Assembly (NCBI RefSeq): GCF_029906345.1
Contig: NZ_JARYGY010000001.1
Span: 284,851-348,850 of the forward strand
Source: Aquimarina mycalae
GTDB taxonomy: Bacteria; Bacteroidota; Bacteroidia; Flavobacteriales; Flavobacteriaceae
Reading direction: 5' to 3'
Length of the DNA stretch: 64,000 bases
Shown here: one piece after another, positions 18,718 to 27,666 of the stretch
Layout of the letters: every line of letters starts with the position of its first letter
Numbering within the stretch: position 1 is the stretch's first letter
The notes under the pieces: generated by a model
What the model was told of the DNA's origin: nothing
Databases searched by the model: none
What the model saw: only the letters and a program-made list of their open reading frames with translations
Position numbers and translations under genes: made by a program

Positions 18718-19362
18718 CTAGTTTTTGCAGTAAATACCTTTGGTCAATTCGATATGTCGTTTATGTTGAATTAATAAATTAGAGGCTTGTAATTTTTTAG
18801 TTATTCTGGAAACAACTTCTCGCTATGTGCCTAAATCACCAGCTATTTGTTTGTGAGACATTAGGATCATATTACAATTTTGAAGTTTGGCTTTCTCACT
18901 TAAATAATTAACCAATCTATCTTCAATTTTATAACAGACCACTTGCTTAGTTGTATTTAGTAAATCTTCATAATTACGTTGAAAATCTTTTAAAATAATC
19001 TGTGTAAAGGATGGATACTTTATAAACCATTCTTTCACCTTATTCATTGGTAAGCATAACACTTGAGTTTCTTCTTCTGTCTTAGCAGAAAAACGAACTG
19101 GCTGCTGAGAGAATAAATGATTAAAGCTCAGAATACAACATTGATTGGGATGGATATAATATAATAGAAATTCCACCTCATCTTCTTCTGCATACATTTT
19201 GATCAATCCATCTAAAATAATAGGCAAAAAACTTAAGTAAGCTCCTTGTCTTACTACATATTCACCTTTTGGAACATTCTTAAATTCACCAAAAGACATA
19301 ATTTCATCTTTTAGATCTTTTTCAATAAATGGGAAACACTGAGATAAGTCGATTTTTTCCAT
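18718..19362 (-). pseudogene. Crp/Fnr-type regulator interrupted by a nonsense codon in the HTH
   Basis: The intact part (18823-19362, 179 residues) is a cyclic-nucleotide-binding-like domain (KNVPKGEYVVRQGAYLSFLP, then a long helix) plus the first HTH helix (SHKQIAGDLGT). A TAG follows at 18823-18825. The same frame then continues as REVVSRITKKLQ to a TAG at 18718, which is the normal recognition helix of this family (GTSREVVSR). A single C-to-A change from TCG would explain the stop. The product as written lacks its DNA-reading helix and should not bind DNA normally. The full length would be 214 residues, typical for Crp/Fnr proteins. It could be a real loss, a suppressed codon or a sequencing error. 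Confidence 0.8.
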
Positions 19363-19460
19363 AGACGTTGTTAGTTACACTTTAGCTTAGGAATAAAGTC
19401 GATAATTAAATCCGTCCTTACAACAGTACCATAATAAAAACTTATACAGCTATAAGCGTT

Positions 19461-21455
19461 TTATTTTTTGGGAAAATTATTCAGTCCTCTTTTCAACCAT
19501 TTTACATATGCGACTTCATCTGGTGTATAACCAATAGGATCTATTAGGTTTGCTTCTTTGTGATCAACCAAAACGTAATAAGGTTGTGCATTTGCCTTAT
19601 ATCTTGTAATCTGAAAATCACTCCATTTATTCCCAACAGTTTTTATCTTTTTGCCCGTTGTCTTTGAAACATATTGTTCTGATTCAGGAAGTTCTTTTTT
19701 ATAATCTACATACAATGAAACTAATACAATATCTTTTTTTAAGATCTTCAAAACTTCTGGTTCTGACCATACATATTCTTCCATTTTACGGCAATTAACA
19801 CATGCATATCCAGTAAAATCAATAAGAACTGGTTTATTTACTTTTTTGGCATATGCTAAACCTACCTCATAGTCAGTAAATGAAATGATATTATGTTCTC
19901 CATATTTCGCCCCTTCTGGGAGTTCATTATTTGATATTTCGTTTCCTGAGCCTCCAAAGCCTCTAGGCGATTCGCTATAGGTTGAAGGTGGTGGGAAACC
20001 GCTAATCAATTTTAGAGGTGCACCCCATAATCCAGGTATCAAATACACCGTAAACGCAAGTGTTAACAATGCCATCGATAATCTACCTACAGAAATATGT
20101 TCAGTTGGTGAATCATGTGGGAGTTTTACTTTTCCTAAAAGATATAGTCCTAATGTACCGAAAATAGCTATCCAAATTGCTAGAAACACTTCTCTTTGAA
20201 GTAAGCCCAATTGCAGTACTAAATCTGCATTGGATAAAAACTTAAATGCAAACGCCAACTCTAAAAAACCAAGAAAAACTTTTACAGTATTAAGCCATCC
20301 TCCACTTTTAGGAAGAGAATTCAACCATCCAGGAAACATTGCAAAAAGCGCAAACGGCAAGGCTATTGCTAAAGAAAACCCTAGCATTCCTATAATAGGT
20401 GCAATACCTCCTTTTGATGCAGCCTCTACTAGAATGGTACCTACTATTGGACCAGTACAACTAAAAGAAACTATTGCCAGTGCAAGCGCCATGAAAAAGA
20501 TTCCTATCAAACCTCCTTTATCTGCTTGTCTATCTACTTTATTTGCCCAGGAATTAGGTAACATAATTTCGAAAGCGCCTAAAAAGGATAATCCAAATAC
20601 TATAAGTAGTATAAAAAACAACAAATTAAACCAAACATTCGTGGATAGTGCATTTAGAGCATCTGCTCCAAAAATTGCAGTAACGACAGAACCTAATCCT
20701 ACATAGATTACGATAATAAAAATTCCATATATGATCGCATTCCTTATCCCAGCAGCTCTGGTTTTACTTTGTTTTGTAAAAAAGCTTACTGTCATAGGAA
20801 TCATAGGAAACACACAGGGTGTTAAAAGCGCTGCAAAACCAGATAAGAAAGCTAAAATAAATGTACTCCACAGACCTCTTTGTTCTTCTTTTTCTTCTGT
20901 ATTCTTTACATGATCAGAAGCACCTGAAACTTTTTCACTCTGTTCTGAAGAAGCGTCAGAAGTCCAACTTCTTTCTATAGCATTTATGTTTCCTCCAGAT
21001 AGTTTTAGATTAAATTCTACTATATCAGGAGCTAAACATTTTTCATCATCACAAACACCAAAAAACACTTCTGCTTTTATAGTAGAGAGCGACGTATCTA
21101 ATCTCTTTATTTTTTGAGCAAAAACAACCTTTCCTTCAAAATATTTGATATCCATCTCAAAAACCTTATCAAACTTTTGAATGCCTTCGGGTTCTGTAGT
21201 TTCCCCTATAAGCTCATACGCTTTATCTTCATTATAAAAAGTGAATTCTGTAGCTGTAGGAGCGATATCATCCGTTTCTACTTCTTTCTGAGAATAGAGA
21301 TGCCACCCTTTATCCAAGGTTGCTTCAAAATATAAAGTATACACGTTTTCGGATTCTTCTTGTACACTACTTTTCCATTTTATAGGTTCATAAATCTGTG
21401 AAAATAAAGTTGTTGAAAACAACAGTGTAGTCAGTAGTAATAGCGTTTTCCTCAT
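19461..21455 (-). CDS. dsbD: Thiol:disulfide interchange protein DsbD
   Basis: A 664-residue membrane protein that passes electrons from cytoplasmic thioredoxin to periplasmic thiol proteins. Residues 1-19 are a signal peptide; the periplasmic alpha domain (about 20-155) holds a Cys pair in VCDDEKC. The membrane domain has about eight helices with the two redox cysteines in LTPCVFPMIP and FSCTGP. The C-terminal thioredoxin domain carries YACVNC (Cys552, Cys555). All six cysteines expected for DsbD are present. Its ATG overlaps the stop of tilS by one base (TAATG), so the two genes are translationally coupled. Confidence 0.93.
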   Translation of the reverse strand: MRKTLLLLTTLLFSTTLFSQIYEPIKWKSSVQEESENVYTLYFEATLDKGWHLYSQKEVETDDIAPTATEFTFYNEDKAYELIGETTEPEGIQKFDKVFEMDIKYFEGKVVFAQKIKRLDTSLSTIKAEVFFGVCDDEKCLAPDIVEFNLKLSGGNINAIERSWTSDASSEQSEKVSGASDHVKNTEEKEEQRGLWSTFILAFLSGFAALLTPCVFPMIPMTVSFFTKQSKTRAAGIRNAIIYGIFIIVIYVGLGSVVTAIFGADALNALSTNVWFNLLFFILLIVFGLSFLGAFEIMLPNSWANKVDRQADKGGLIGIFFMALALAIVSFSCTGPIVGTILVEAASKGGIAPIIGMLGFSLAIALPFALFAMFPGWLNSLPKSGGWLNTVKVFLGFLELAFAFKFLSNADLVLQLGLLQREVFLAIWIAIFGTLGLYLLGKVKLPHDSPTEHISVGRLSMALLTLAFTVYLIPGLWGAPLKLISGFPPPSTYSESPRGFGGSGNEISNNELPEGAKYGEHNIISFTDYEVGLAYAKKVNKPVLIDFTGYACVNCRKMEEYVWSEPEVLKILKKDIVLVSLYVDYKKELPESEQYVSKTTGKKIKTVGNKWSDFQITRYKANAQPYYVLVDHKEANLIDPIGYTPDEVAYVKWLKRGLNNFPKK

Positions 21456-22828
21456 TAGGTTATCGTTACTTTTAGTAATTGTTTAGTTTTGGGGCTTATT
21501 TTAAATCTGTTATCTGCTCTGTAATTGATGACCCATACGATGTCTTCTCCTGCGCATAATAACCAGACCCTTTCTTTGGCTAGCAAAGATAGTTTTTCAT
21601 CTTTAAAATATTTACTTAGCTTCTTTTTGCCTTTCATTCCTAAAGGATAAAAATAGTCGCCTTCTTTCCATTTTCTTACAACTAATGGATATTTTAACTT
21701 TTCTTTATCTACATAAATGGTTTTAAGGTCGTGATTTGATATTCCAAAAACCTCTTTAAACTTAAGCATTCCTGAAGGAATCATAATCATATTTTCTTCT
21801 TCTGGAATTGTATAAATTCGATCCGAAATATCTTCAATTATTGGACACAATAATAAATCTGCTCTATTTTTCACAAGTCTATGTGTAGATGAAAACACTT
21901 GCTTACCAGATTGTGCTGTTAGTATTTGTAAAATATCATTCCATGCCGTAAAACCATATTCTTTTAATAAAAAATATAAGTAAGTTTTTGGATCATCATA
22001 TTGTTGAAGTTTATGAATCGGTATTTTAATAGTATCTAATTCTGAATATTCGAATACATCTTTTCTAACCCTATCTACCTGGTTTTTAACAAACGTATTT
22101 GCTTGTTTTAAATGGTTTAAAGTAGTCTCGAAGTTTTGTAAAAACTCTGGATTTACCGAAGTAAGTTCTGGAATCACATTATGCCTAAGTTTATTCCTAA
22201 GATATTTAGTATCACCATTACTACTATCTTCTCGCCAACTTATATTAATTTCTTTAGCAAACTCTAAAATCTGATTTCTTGAAAACGGTAATAGTGGTCT
22301 AACATAAACATCATTAATTTCAGGAATTCCAGTAAGCCCCTCAATACCAGTGCCTCTTGATAAATTTATTAGAAATGTTTCCAGATTATCATCTTTGTGA
22401 TGCGCTGTAAGTACAAAATCATATTGATATTCTAGCAGAAGCTCACTAAACCATTTATATCGTAAGGTTCTTGCTGCCATTTGGATAGAAATCTTGTGTT
22501 TTTTTGCATATTTCTCAGTTTCAAAACTAGTCACAAAACATGCAACTCCTAATTTATCTGAAACTTCTGAAACAAATTTCTCATCTCCATCACTTTCTGC
22601 TTCCCTTAACTTAAAATTACAATGTGCAATCCCAAATTCTAAATCAAGAGAACTACAAAGGTAGGTCAATACCATGCTATCTAATCCTCCACTACATGCG
22701 ATAAGTAATTTACTTTCATTAAGAAAGGATAAATGATTCTTTATATGAGTTTTAAACTGTTCTATCAATGTTTTCTTTATTTGTCTTAAGACATGTTTCA
22801 AATATACGATTTTGTATATGTAGATCAA
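21455..22828 (-). CDS. tilS: tRNA(Ile)-lysidine synthase TilS
   Basis: Makes lysidine at the wobble base of the AUA-reading tRNA-Ile. The N-terminal PP-loop motif SGGLDS and the ATPase core (TAHHKDDNLETFLINLSRGTGIEGL, split here by helices) are clear, and the C-terminal domain includes KWKEGDYFYPLGMKGKKKLS, both typical of the family. The longest frame gives 457 residues, but the first 20 residues have no family counterpart; a TTG at 22768 (giving IEQFKTHIKNHLSFL) is the more likely start and would give 437 residues. The gene is divergent from the sigma-like gene and coupled to dsbD. Confidence 0.92.
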   Translation of the reverse strand: MIYIYKIVYLKHVLRQIKKTLIEQFKTHIKNHLSFLNESKLLIACSGGLDSMVLTYLCSSLDLEFGIAHCNFKLREAESDGDEKFVSEVSDKLGVACFVTSFETEKYAKKHKISIQMAARTLRYKWFSELLLEYQYDFVLTAHHKDDNLETFLINLSRGTGIEGLTGIPEINDVYVRPLLPFSRNQILEFAKEINISWREDSSNGDTKYLRNKLRHNVIPELTSVNPEFLQNFETTLNHLKQANTFVKNQVDRVRKDVFEYSELDTIKIPIHKLQQYDDPKTYLYFLLKEYGFTAWNDILQILTAQSGKQVFSSTHRLVKNRADLLLCPIIEDISDRIYTIPEEENMIMIPSGMLKFKEVFGISNHDLKTIYVDKEKLKYPLVVRKWKEGDYFYPLGMKGKKKLSKYFKDEKLSLLAKERVWLLCAGEDIVWVINYRADNRFKISPKTKQLLKVTIT

Positions 22829-22873
22829 TCTTTCTTTTCTTCATCTTTATTGACTGATTTTCAGATTTTTAAC

Positions 22874-22895
22874 ACAAAAACCCATTGGTTTTTGT
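22874..22895 (+). repeat. Inverted repeat upstream of the sigma-like gene
   Basis: ACAAAAACC (22874-22882), spacer CATT, GGTTTTTGT (22887-22895) lies 33 bases before the ATG in the gap between divergent genes. It could be an operator or leader hairpin; nothing in the sequence decides. Confidence 0.35.
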
Positions 22896-22927
22896 TATTT
22901 TTAAAGAACTCTTAAAATTTTGATATT

Positions 22928-23632
22928 ATGAATATGATCGATGAAATGCCTAAATATTATGAAGATAATCATAGAAAAGAGTTTGGTAAAAAGTTATTAT
23001 CAGTGGTTCCTCATCTACATCCTTATGTAAAACATCGATTGTATATCGCCGAGAGCACAGGTATTTTACCAAGAAATATGTATTGTTCTAATGGTATTAT
23101 CGATGATGCTATTGTAAATCTGTATGATGAAGATCATCTTGATATTGATATGGATAGATTATCTCTGGAGTTAAAACTTTTTAGGATAGCGGATCATCTA
23201 ATAGATGAATTATATATAAGTGAAGGCTGGCATCAACGATGTATTAGCACGAATTATTTTCTAAAGGAAGAACTCAATAAACTTGAGGAGAATTTCACTT
23301 CAGAAGCTGATAACGAATTAATTATGAATGAAGATTTAAATGATATTTCTTATCATCAAGATTCAGAAAACAAGCAATTGTTTATATATGATGATGCAGA
23401 TTCTGCCATTCTTAAAGTAATTGAAGCCGAAGAGTCTTCTGAAAATAAAAAACAAAAATTATTAGGTAAATTTTATAGTTGGTTACCTCTAGAAACTTCT
23501 AAAATTATCGATTTATTCGTTTTTGGGAAGTTAAATTTTGAAGAAATAGCAAGAATTCAGGATATCACTGCGCAAGAAGTAAAAGAAACGATTATCGATG
23601 TAAGAAAGAGTTTTAGAAAGAACCTTATATAA
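22928..23632 (+). CDS. Divergent RNA polymerase sigma-factor-like protein
   Basis: A 234-residue cytoplasmic protein. Residues about 20-80 resemble a weak sigma region 2 (LSVVPHLHPYVKHRL, then GIIDDAIVNLYDED). Residues about 185-232 look like region 4 with an HTH: SWLPLETSKIIDLFVFGKL, then FEEIARIQDITAQEVKETI and an RKSFRKN tail. The middle (about 115-165) is acidic and low in conserved features. The pattern fits an ECF-type or sigma-like regulator that has diverged strongly; I am not certain. It stands alone between divergent tilS and convergent pabB, with no anti-sigma gene beside it. Confidence 0.45.
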   Translation: MNMIDEMPKYYEDNHRKEFGKKLLSVVPHLHPYVKHRLYIAESTGILPRNMYCSNGIIDDAIVNLYDEDHLDIDMDRLSLELKLFRIADHLIDELYISEGWHQRCISTNYFLKEELNKLEENFTSEADNELIMNEDLNDISYHQDSENKQLFIYDDADSAILKVIEAEESSENKKQKLLGKFYSWLPLETSKIIDLFVFGKLNFEEIARIQDITAQEVKETIIDVRKSFRKNLI

Positions 23633-23650
23633 GTTGTGATGTTTTGTAAA

Positions 23651-24958
23651 CTACAGTCCTTCTAACACTTCTCTCATTGCTTTGGCCTTAATCAAACATT
23701 CTTCATATTCTTTATCAGGATCAGATTTAGCAGTAATGGCTCCACCTACAGTATAAGAAATATATTGTTTGTCTTCATTATATAAAATACTTCGGATTAC
23801 TACATTAAAATCAAAATCACCTTGCGGTGTAAAATACCCCACAGCTCCGCTATATAATCCTCTTTTAGATTCCTCTAAGTCTTCAATAATATGCATCGCA
23901 GATATTTTAGGTGCTCCAGTCATACTTCCCATTGGGAACGTTGTTTTTAAAACATCAATTGGAGAGGTTCCAGAATCAATTTCTGAAGTTATTGTGGATA
24001 TCATCTGGTGTACTTGTTTAAATGAATAAACTTTACACAGCTCCTCTACCATTACTGAGCCTTTAATTGCTGTTCTGGATAAATCATTTCTTACAAGATC
24101 CACAATCATTACGTTTTCTGATCTTTCTTTAGGATCCTTTTGTAGTTCTGCAATTAATCTTTTATCATCCTCATCAATTTGTGATCTTTTTGCAGTTCCC
24201 TTTATTGGTTGGGATATTATTCGGTTCCCTTCTTTTCTTATATATCTTTCTGGGGAGGCAGATAGCAAATATTGCTGATTCATTCTAAAGAACGTTGCAA
24301 ATGGAGGAGTCGAAATCTGGTTTAAATGATAATAGGTTTCTAATGGTGCTATACAACTGTTTTCTGCAAAAAATTCTTGACAGAAATTTGCTTCATAAAT
24401 GTCTCCTCTATGAATATGCGCAAGCATTTGATGAATCTTTTCTTTATAGACATCTTTAGTTATTCTTAAACTTATTTTAACCTTTCCGCAAGGTGAATCT
24501 TCTGTAGAAACCTTTATTGAAGAAGGAAACGTATTAATTAATTGGAAATCTTCTTCTATTTCATCATCTACCATACTGAGATACTGAACCTCTAGTATAT
24601 CCTCTTTTAGAAGAAATATTTTCTTAGGTTGAAAAAAGTATAGGTCTGGAAAGCCTAAATGATCTTCATTTTCGGAGACAAGCTTCTCCGTATCATTTTT
24701 AAGATCATATGATAGATAGCCAAAAATCCAATCAGCTGTCTGTTCCTGATATTCCTTTAGTTTATCAAAACCATTATAATAATCAGTTTTAATAAGGGTA
24801 AAAGCATCAACCGCTAGTACAGCATCATAACTGGAATACTGTTGTGAATACATATTAGAATCTAACCATATAATCTCATTGAACTGCTGAGCCCATTGTA
24901 ATAGTTTGGTTTTAAATTCAGAAGAATTATGTAAGGTATATGTTTTGGTACTCCGCAC
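23651..24958 (-). CDS. pabB: Aminodeoxychorismate synthase component I
   Basis: A chorismate-binding enzyme of 435 residues, GTG start at 24958. Motifs of the family are present: QPIKGTAKR, a VMIVDLVRNDLSR block, FPMGSMTGAPK and GLYSGAVGYF. These bind chorismate and Mg2+ for transfer of ammonia to make 4-amino-4-deoxychorismate in folate synthesis. Anthranilate synthase TrpE is the main alternative, but the length and the KGTAKR form (rather than the TrpE PIAGT form) favour PabB. The start lies four bases from the stop of the FMN-reductase gene, so the two are co-transcribed. Confidence 0.87.
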   Translation of the reverse strand: MRSTKTYTLHNSSEFKTKLLQWAQQFNEIIWLDSNMYSQQYSSYDAVLAVDAFTLIKTDYYNGFDKLKEYQEQTADWIFGYLSYDLKNDTEKLVSENEDHLGFPDLYFFQPKKIFLLKEDILEVQYLSMVDDEIEEDFQLINTFPSSIKVSTEDSPCGKVKISLRITKDVYKEKIHQMLAHIHRGDIYEANFCQEFFAENSCIAPLETYYHLNQISTPPFATFFRMNQQYLLSASPERYIRKEGNRIISQPIKGTAKRSQIDEDDKRLIAELQKDPKERSENVMIVDLVRNDLSRTAIKGSVMVEELCKVYSFKQVHQMISTITSEIDSGTSPIDVLKTTFPMGSMTGAPKISAMHIIEDLEESKRGLYSGAVGYFTPQGDFDFNVVIRSILYNEDKQYISYTVGGAITAKSDPDKEYEECLIKAKAMREVLEGL

Positions 24959-24961
24959 TTA

Positions 24962-25501
24962 TCACTTAATTTGATGCGCAAAAGTACTTAGAACTTCCTT
25001 TAATCCCAATAAAAGTGTTTCATCAGTGACTTCATTATTTTCTGCAGAAAAATTAGCATAAAAAGATGGGAAACTAAAGCTTTCTATAATCTCTCCTCCA
25101 TATCGAGGTAATACATTTTTTGCATATTCTAGAGAACCTATTCCACCACGTTGACCTGGAGAAGTACTCATTAATAATATCTTCTTCCCTTCAAGAAAGT
25201 TTCTATCTAATCTCGATAACCAATCCATCACATTTTTGAAAAACGCACTCCAAGTACCATTATGCTCGTTTACCGAAATAATCAAAGCATCTACTTCTGA
25301 TATTTCTTGTTTTAATCCCAATGTCATCCCAGGAAACCCATTATTTTTCTCCTCATCTTCGCTATACATAGGCATGGGATAATTAACTAGTTTCAGAACT
25401 TTAACGGTATGATCTGTTATTTCTGAAGCAACATATTCTACAAGTTTTTGATTAATAGAAGAACTACTATTAGAACCAGCAAAAGCAAGAATTTTTTTCA
25501 T
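24962..25501 (-). CDS. NADPH-dependent FMN reductase family protein
   Basis: A 179-residue flavodoxin-fold protein. The FMN phosphate loop is AGSNSSSSINQ at residues 8-18, followed by the family signature VNEHNGTWSAFFKNVMDWLSR, broken here by no gap, and the LMSTSPGQRGG loop. Members reduce FMN, quinones or azo compounds with NAD(P)H; the physiological substrate is not visible. It heads a tight pair with pabB, which could mean simple co-transcription with no functional link. Confidence 0.85.
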   Translation of the reverse strand: MKKILAFAGSNSSSSINQKLVEYVASEITDHTVKVLKLVNYPMPMYSEDEEKNNGFPGMTLGLKQEISEVDALIISVNEHNGTWSAFFKNVMDWLSRLDRNFLEGKKILLMSTSPGQRGGIGSLEYAKNVLPRYGGEIIESFSFPSFYANFSAENNEVTDETLLLGLKEVLSTFAHQIK

Positions 25502-25649
25502 TGTTAATTGAGTTTAAAGTCAAAAGTAGTTAAATTCAAAGCAGCTACAAAAAACAACCACTCTTGATTAAAATAAGTTCTAGATTTTAACTATTAGTTT
25601 GGTGAAAAATGTAACGCTAACCACAAAATAAATGCGTTATGATTTACTT

Positions 25650-25686
25650 GAGCATAAAAATATGCTCTTCATTTTTTTTATATTTG
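25650..25686 (+). promoter_or_regulatory. -7 element and inverted repeat upstream of the AraC-type gene
   Basis: TATATTTG at 25679-25686 is an exact -7 match, 23 bases before the ATG. The inverted repeat GAGCATA-AAAA-TATGCTC (25650-25667) lies just upstream, where a -33 element or an activator would bind. Autoregulation by the AraC-type product is a reasonable inference. Confidence 0.5.
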
Positions 25687-25709
25687 AAATCTAAAATCAA
25701 TCCCAGTTT

Positions 25710-26756
25710 ATGGATATACAATCTCAATTATTATTCTTTTTTAGCGCTTTTGGAGCATTTAATGGAATAATTGTGGGGCTGTTTTTCCTTTTTTATGTAA
25801 AACCATCACATAAGAGTCATATTTTTCTTGGTTTACTATTACTTGCATTAAGTGTACGCATCGGCAAATCTGTTTTCTTTTATTTTAATGATGATTTAGC
25901 AGATATTTATATTCAAATTGGGCTGTTTGCATGTTGGTTTATTGGCCCGCTATTATATTTTTATGTTGGTACGGCGTTAGAGGTTATAGATTCCATACCA
26001 AAAAAACTCAAAACTCATTTTACCATTTTAACACCTATTGCTCTGGTCTTGTTTTTGGTTTTCCCGAGAAGCAGTTATGAAAAAACCTGGGTTACTTTAT
26101 TTATTTATTTTATCTATGGGCAATGGGCGATATATGTTATAGTTTCTGGATTGATCGTTTGGAAAAACTTTGAAAAAACTAAGCAAACTAAAAAAGGGGT
26201 TGTAACATTCAGGCTATGGCTTTTAAGTATTTATTTGGGCAATACTATAATTTGTCTTGCTTTTATTACTGGAAATTATACATCTTATATTGTAGGTGCC
26301 TTATCTTTTTCTTTTGTCTTTTATTTACTCATTTTGTTATTGTTGTTTGCAAAAAAACGTAACGAGCTTATCTTTTTAAACCCACCTAGATATAGAGAAA
26401 AAAGAATTGACAATGATAAAGCAGAACAGCTTATAATGAATCTGGAACAGTTAATAACTGAAAAAGAATTTTACAAGAACTCTGATATTACTTTATCTAA
26501 AATTGCAAAAAAACTTAATATACTTCCTAATAAATTGTCCTTACTTTTAAATGACAATATGAAAATAAGTTTCTCTGACTATCTAAATGGGAAACGGATC
26601 GAAGAAGCTCAAAAAATGATCCGCAGCAAGGTAAATTATTCCTTTGAAGCCATCGGATATGATTGTGGATTTAATTCGAAATCTGCTTTTTACACTGCTT
26701 TTAAAAAACATACTGGTACCACACCTTTAAAGTACCGTAAGTCGATTACCGATTAA
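25710..26756 (+). CDS. Membrane-anchored AraC-family transcriptional regulator
   Basis: A 348-residue protein. Residues 1-220 form about seven hydrophobic helices; residues about 245-345 are an AraC HTH domain with two helix-turn-helix units (LSKIAKKLNILPNKLSLLLN, then FEAIGYDCGFNSKSAFYTAFKKHTG, shortened by no gap) and the family ending TPLKYRK. This layout is common in Flavobacteriaceae, where the membrane part presumably senses an envelope signal. Upstream lies a good -7 element and an inverted repeat. It is 96 bases before the DJ-1-like lipoprotein gene and may regulate it. Confidence 0.87.
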   Translation: MDIQSQLLFFFSAFGAFNGIIVGLFFLFYVKPSHKSHIFLGLLLLALSVRIGKSVFFYFNDDLADIYIQIGLFACWFIGPLLYFYVGTALEVIDSIPKKLKTHFTILTPIALVLFLVFPRSSYEKTWVTLFIYFIYGQWAIYVIVSGLIVWKNFEKTKQTKKGVVTFRLWLLSIYLGNTIICLAFITGNYTSYIVGALSFSFVFYLLILLLLFAKKRNELIFLNPPRYREKRIDNDKAEQLIMNLEQLITEKEFYKNSDITLSKIAKKLNILPNKLSLLLNDNMKISFSDYLNGKRIEEAQKMIRSKVNYSFEAIGYDCGFNSKSAFYTAFKKHTGTTPLKYRKSITD

Positions 26757-26852
26757 TATTTTTTATTCCTGATTAATAATTCAGTACTCCTGATTTATTT
26801 TCCAAAATCCTTTTGACACACATAAAATGTAATGTTGTGTAAACTTTTCGTC

Positions 26853-27653
26853 ATGAAAAAAATTATATCATACATTCTTGTATTCATTCTTATAAGTTGT
26901 CAAACTATCAGTAATGAGAAGGATAATACCACAATGTCTATCGCTACAAAATCATCAAACAAAAAACGAATACTATTTGTTACCAGTAATGCCCATTTTT
27001 ATGGAGATTCGGATATTGAATCTACAAATCATTTTCCTGAAATCATTTTTGCATATGAAGAGTTTATAAAAGAAGGATTTCAAGTAGATTTTGTAAGCCC
27101 TAATGGAGGAGAAATAGCTGTTGGATATATCTACAGCTCTGATACTATCACTAAAAAATATCTATATGATGCGAGCTTTATGGATAAGTTACAGCATACC
27201 AAATCTCCTATACAAATCGATTATACAAATTATGCTGCTGTGTATTATACTGGTGGAGGAAGTGCCATGTTCACAGTACCAGAATCAAAAGAAATTAAAG
27301 AGATTTCCATGAACATTTACGAAAAAAATAATGGAATCATATCTGCTATATGTCACGGTACAGCAGGTATTATTGATCTTCAGAAAGAAGATGGATCATT
27401 TCTAATTTCTAGTAAGAACATTACTGGATTCCCTGATGTTTTTGAAAATAAGAAAGCCAGTTATTATCAAGAATTTCCATTTTCTATTCAGGAAAAAGCT
27501 ATTGAAAATGGAGGTGTTTTTAAATTCTCTAAAGATGGTTGGGATAATTACTATCTACAAGATGATAGAATCATTACAGGACAAGATCCAACAAGTGCTA
27601 GCATTGTTGCAAAAAAAGTGATTGAAACAATACGTAATCAAACTATATATTAA
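26853..27653 (+). CDS. DJ-1/PfpI-family lipoprotein
   Basis: The start at 26853 is chosen over 26832 because it begins a lipoprotein signal (MKKIISYILVFILISC, Cys16); the product has 266 residues. The globular part is a class I glutamine-amidotransferase-like fold: ILFVTSNAHFYGDSD, FVSPNGGEI, YYTGGGSAMF and the nucleophile elbow AICHG with the reactive cysteine. Family members act as glyoxalases, chaperones or amidases; an envelope-anchored form has no established substrate. It is followed 13 bases later by a frameshifted hydrolase gene. Confidence 0.82.
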   Translation: MKKIISYILVFILISCQTISNEKDNTTMSIATKSSNKKRILFVTSNAHFYGDSDIESTNHFPEIIFAYEEFIKEGFQVDFVSPNGGEIAVGYIYSSDTITKKYLYDASFMDKLQHTKSPIQIDYTNYAAVYYTGGGSAMFTVPESKEIKEISMNIYEKNNGIISAICHGTAGIIDLQKEDGSFLISSKNITGFPDVFENKKASYYQEFPFSIQEKAIENGGVFKFSKDGWDNYYLQDDRIITGQDPTSASIVAKKVIETIRNQTIY

Positions 27654-27666
27654 ATATCTAATTACT

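Noticed and set aside
20230..20706. A 158-codon frame antisense to dsbD
   Set aside because: It is the mirror of a clear membrane protein gene with good motifs and has no independent support.
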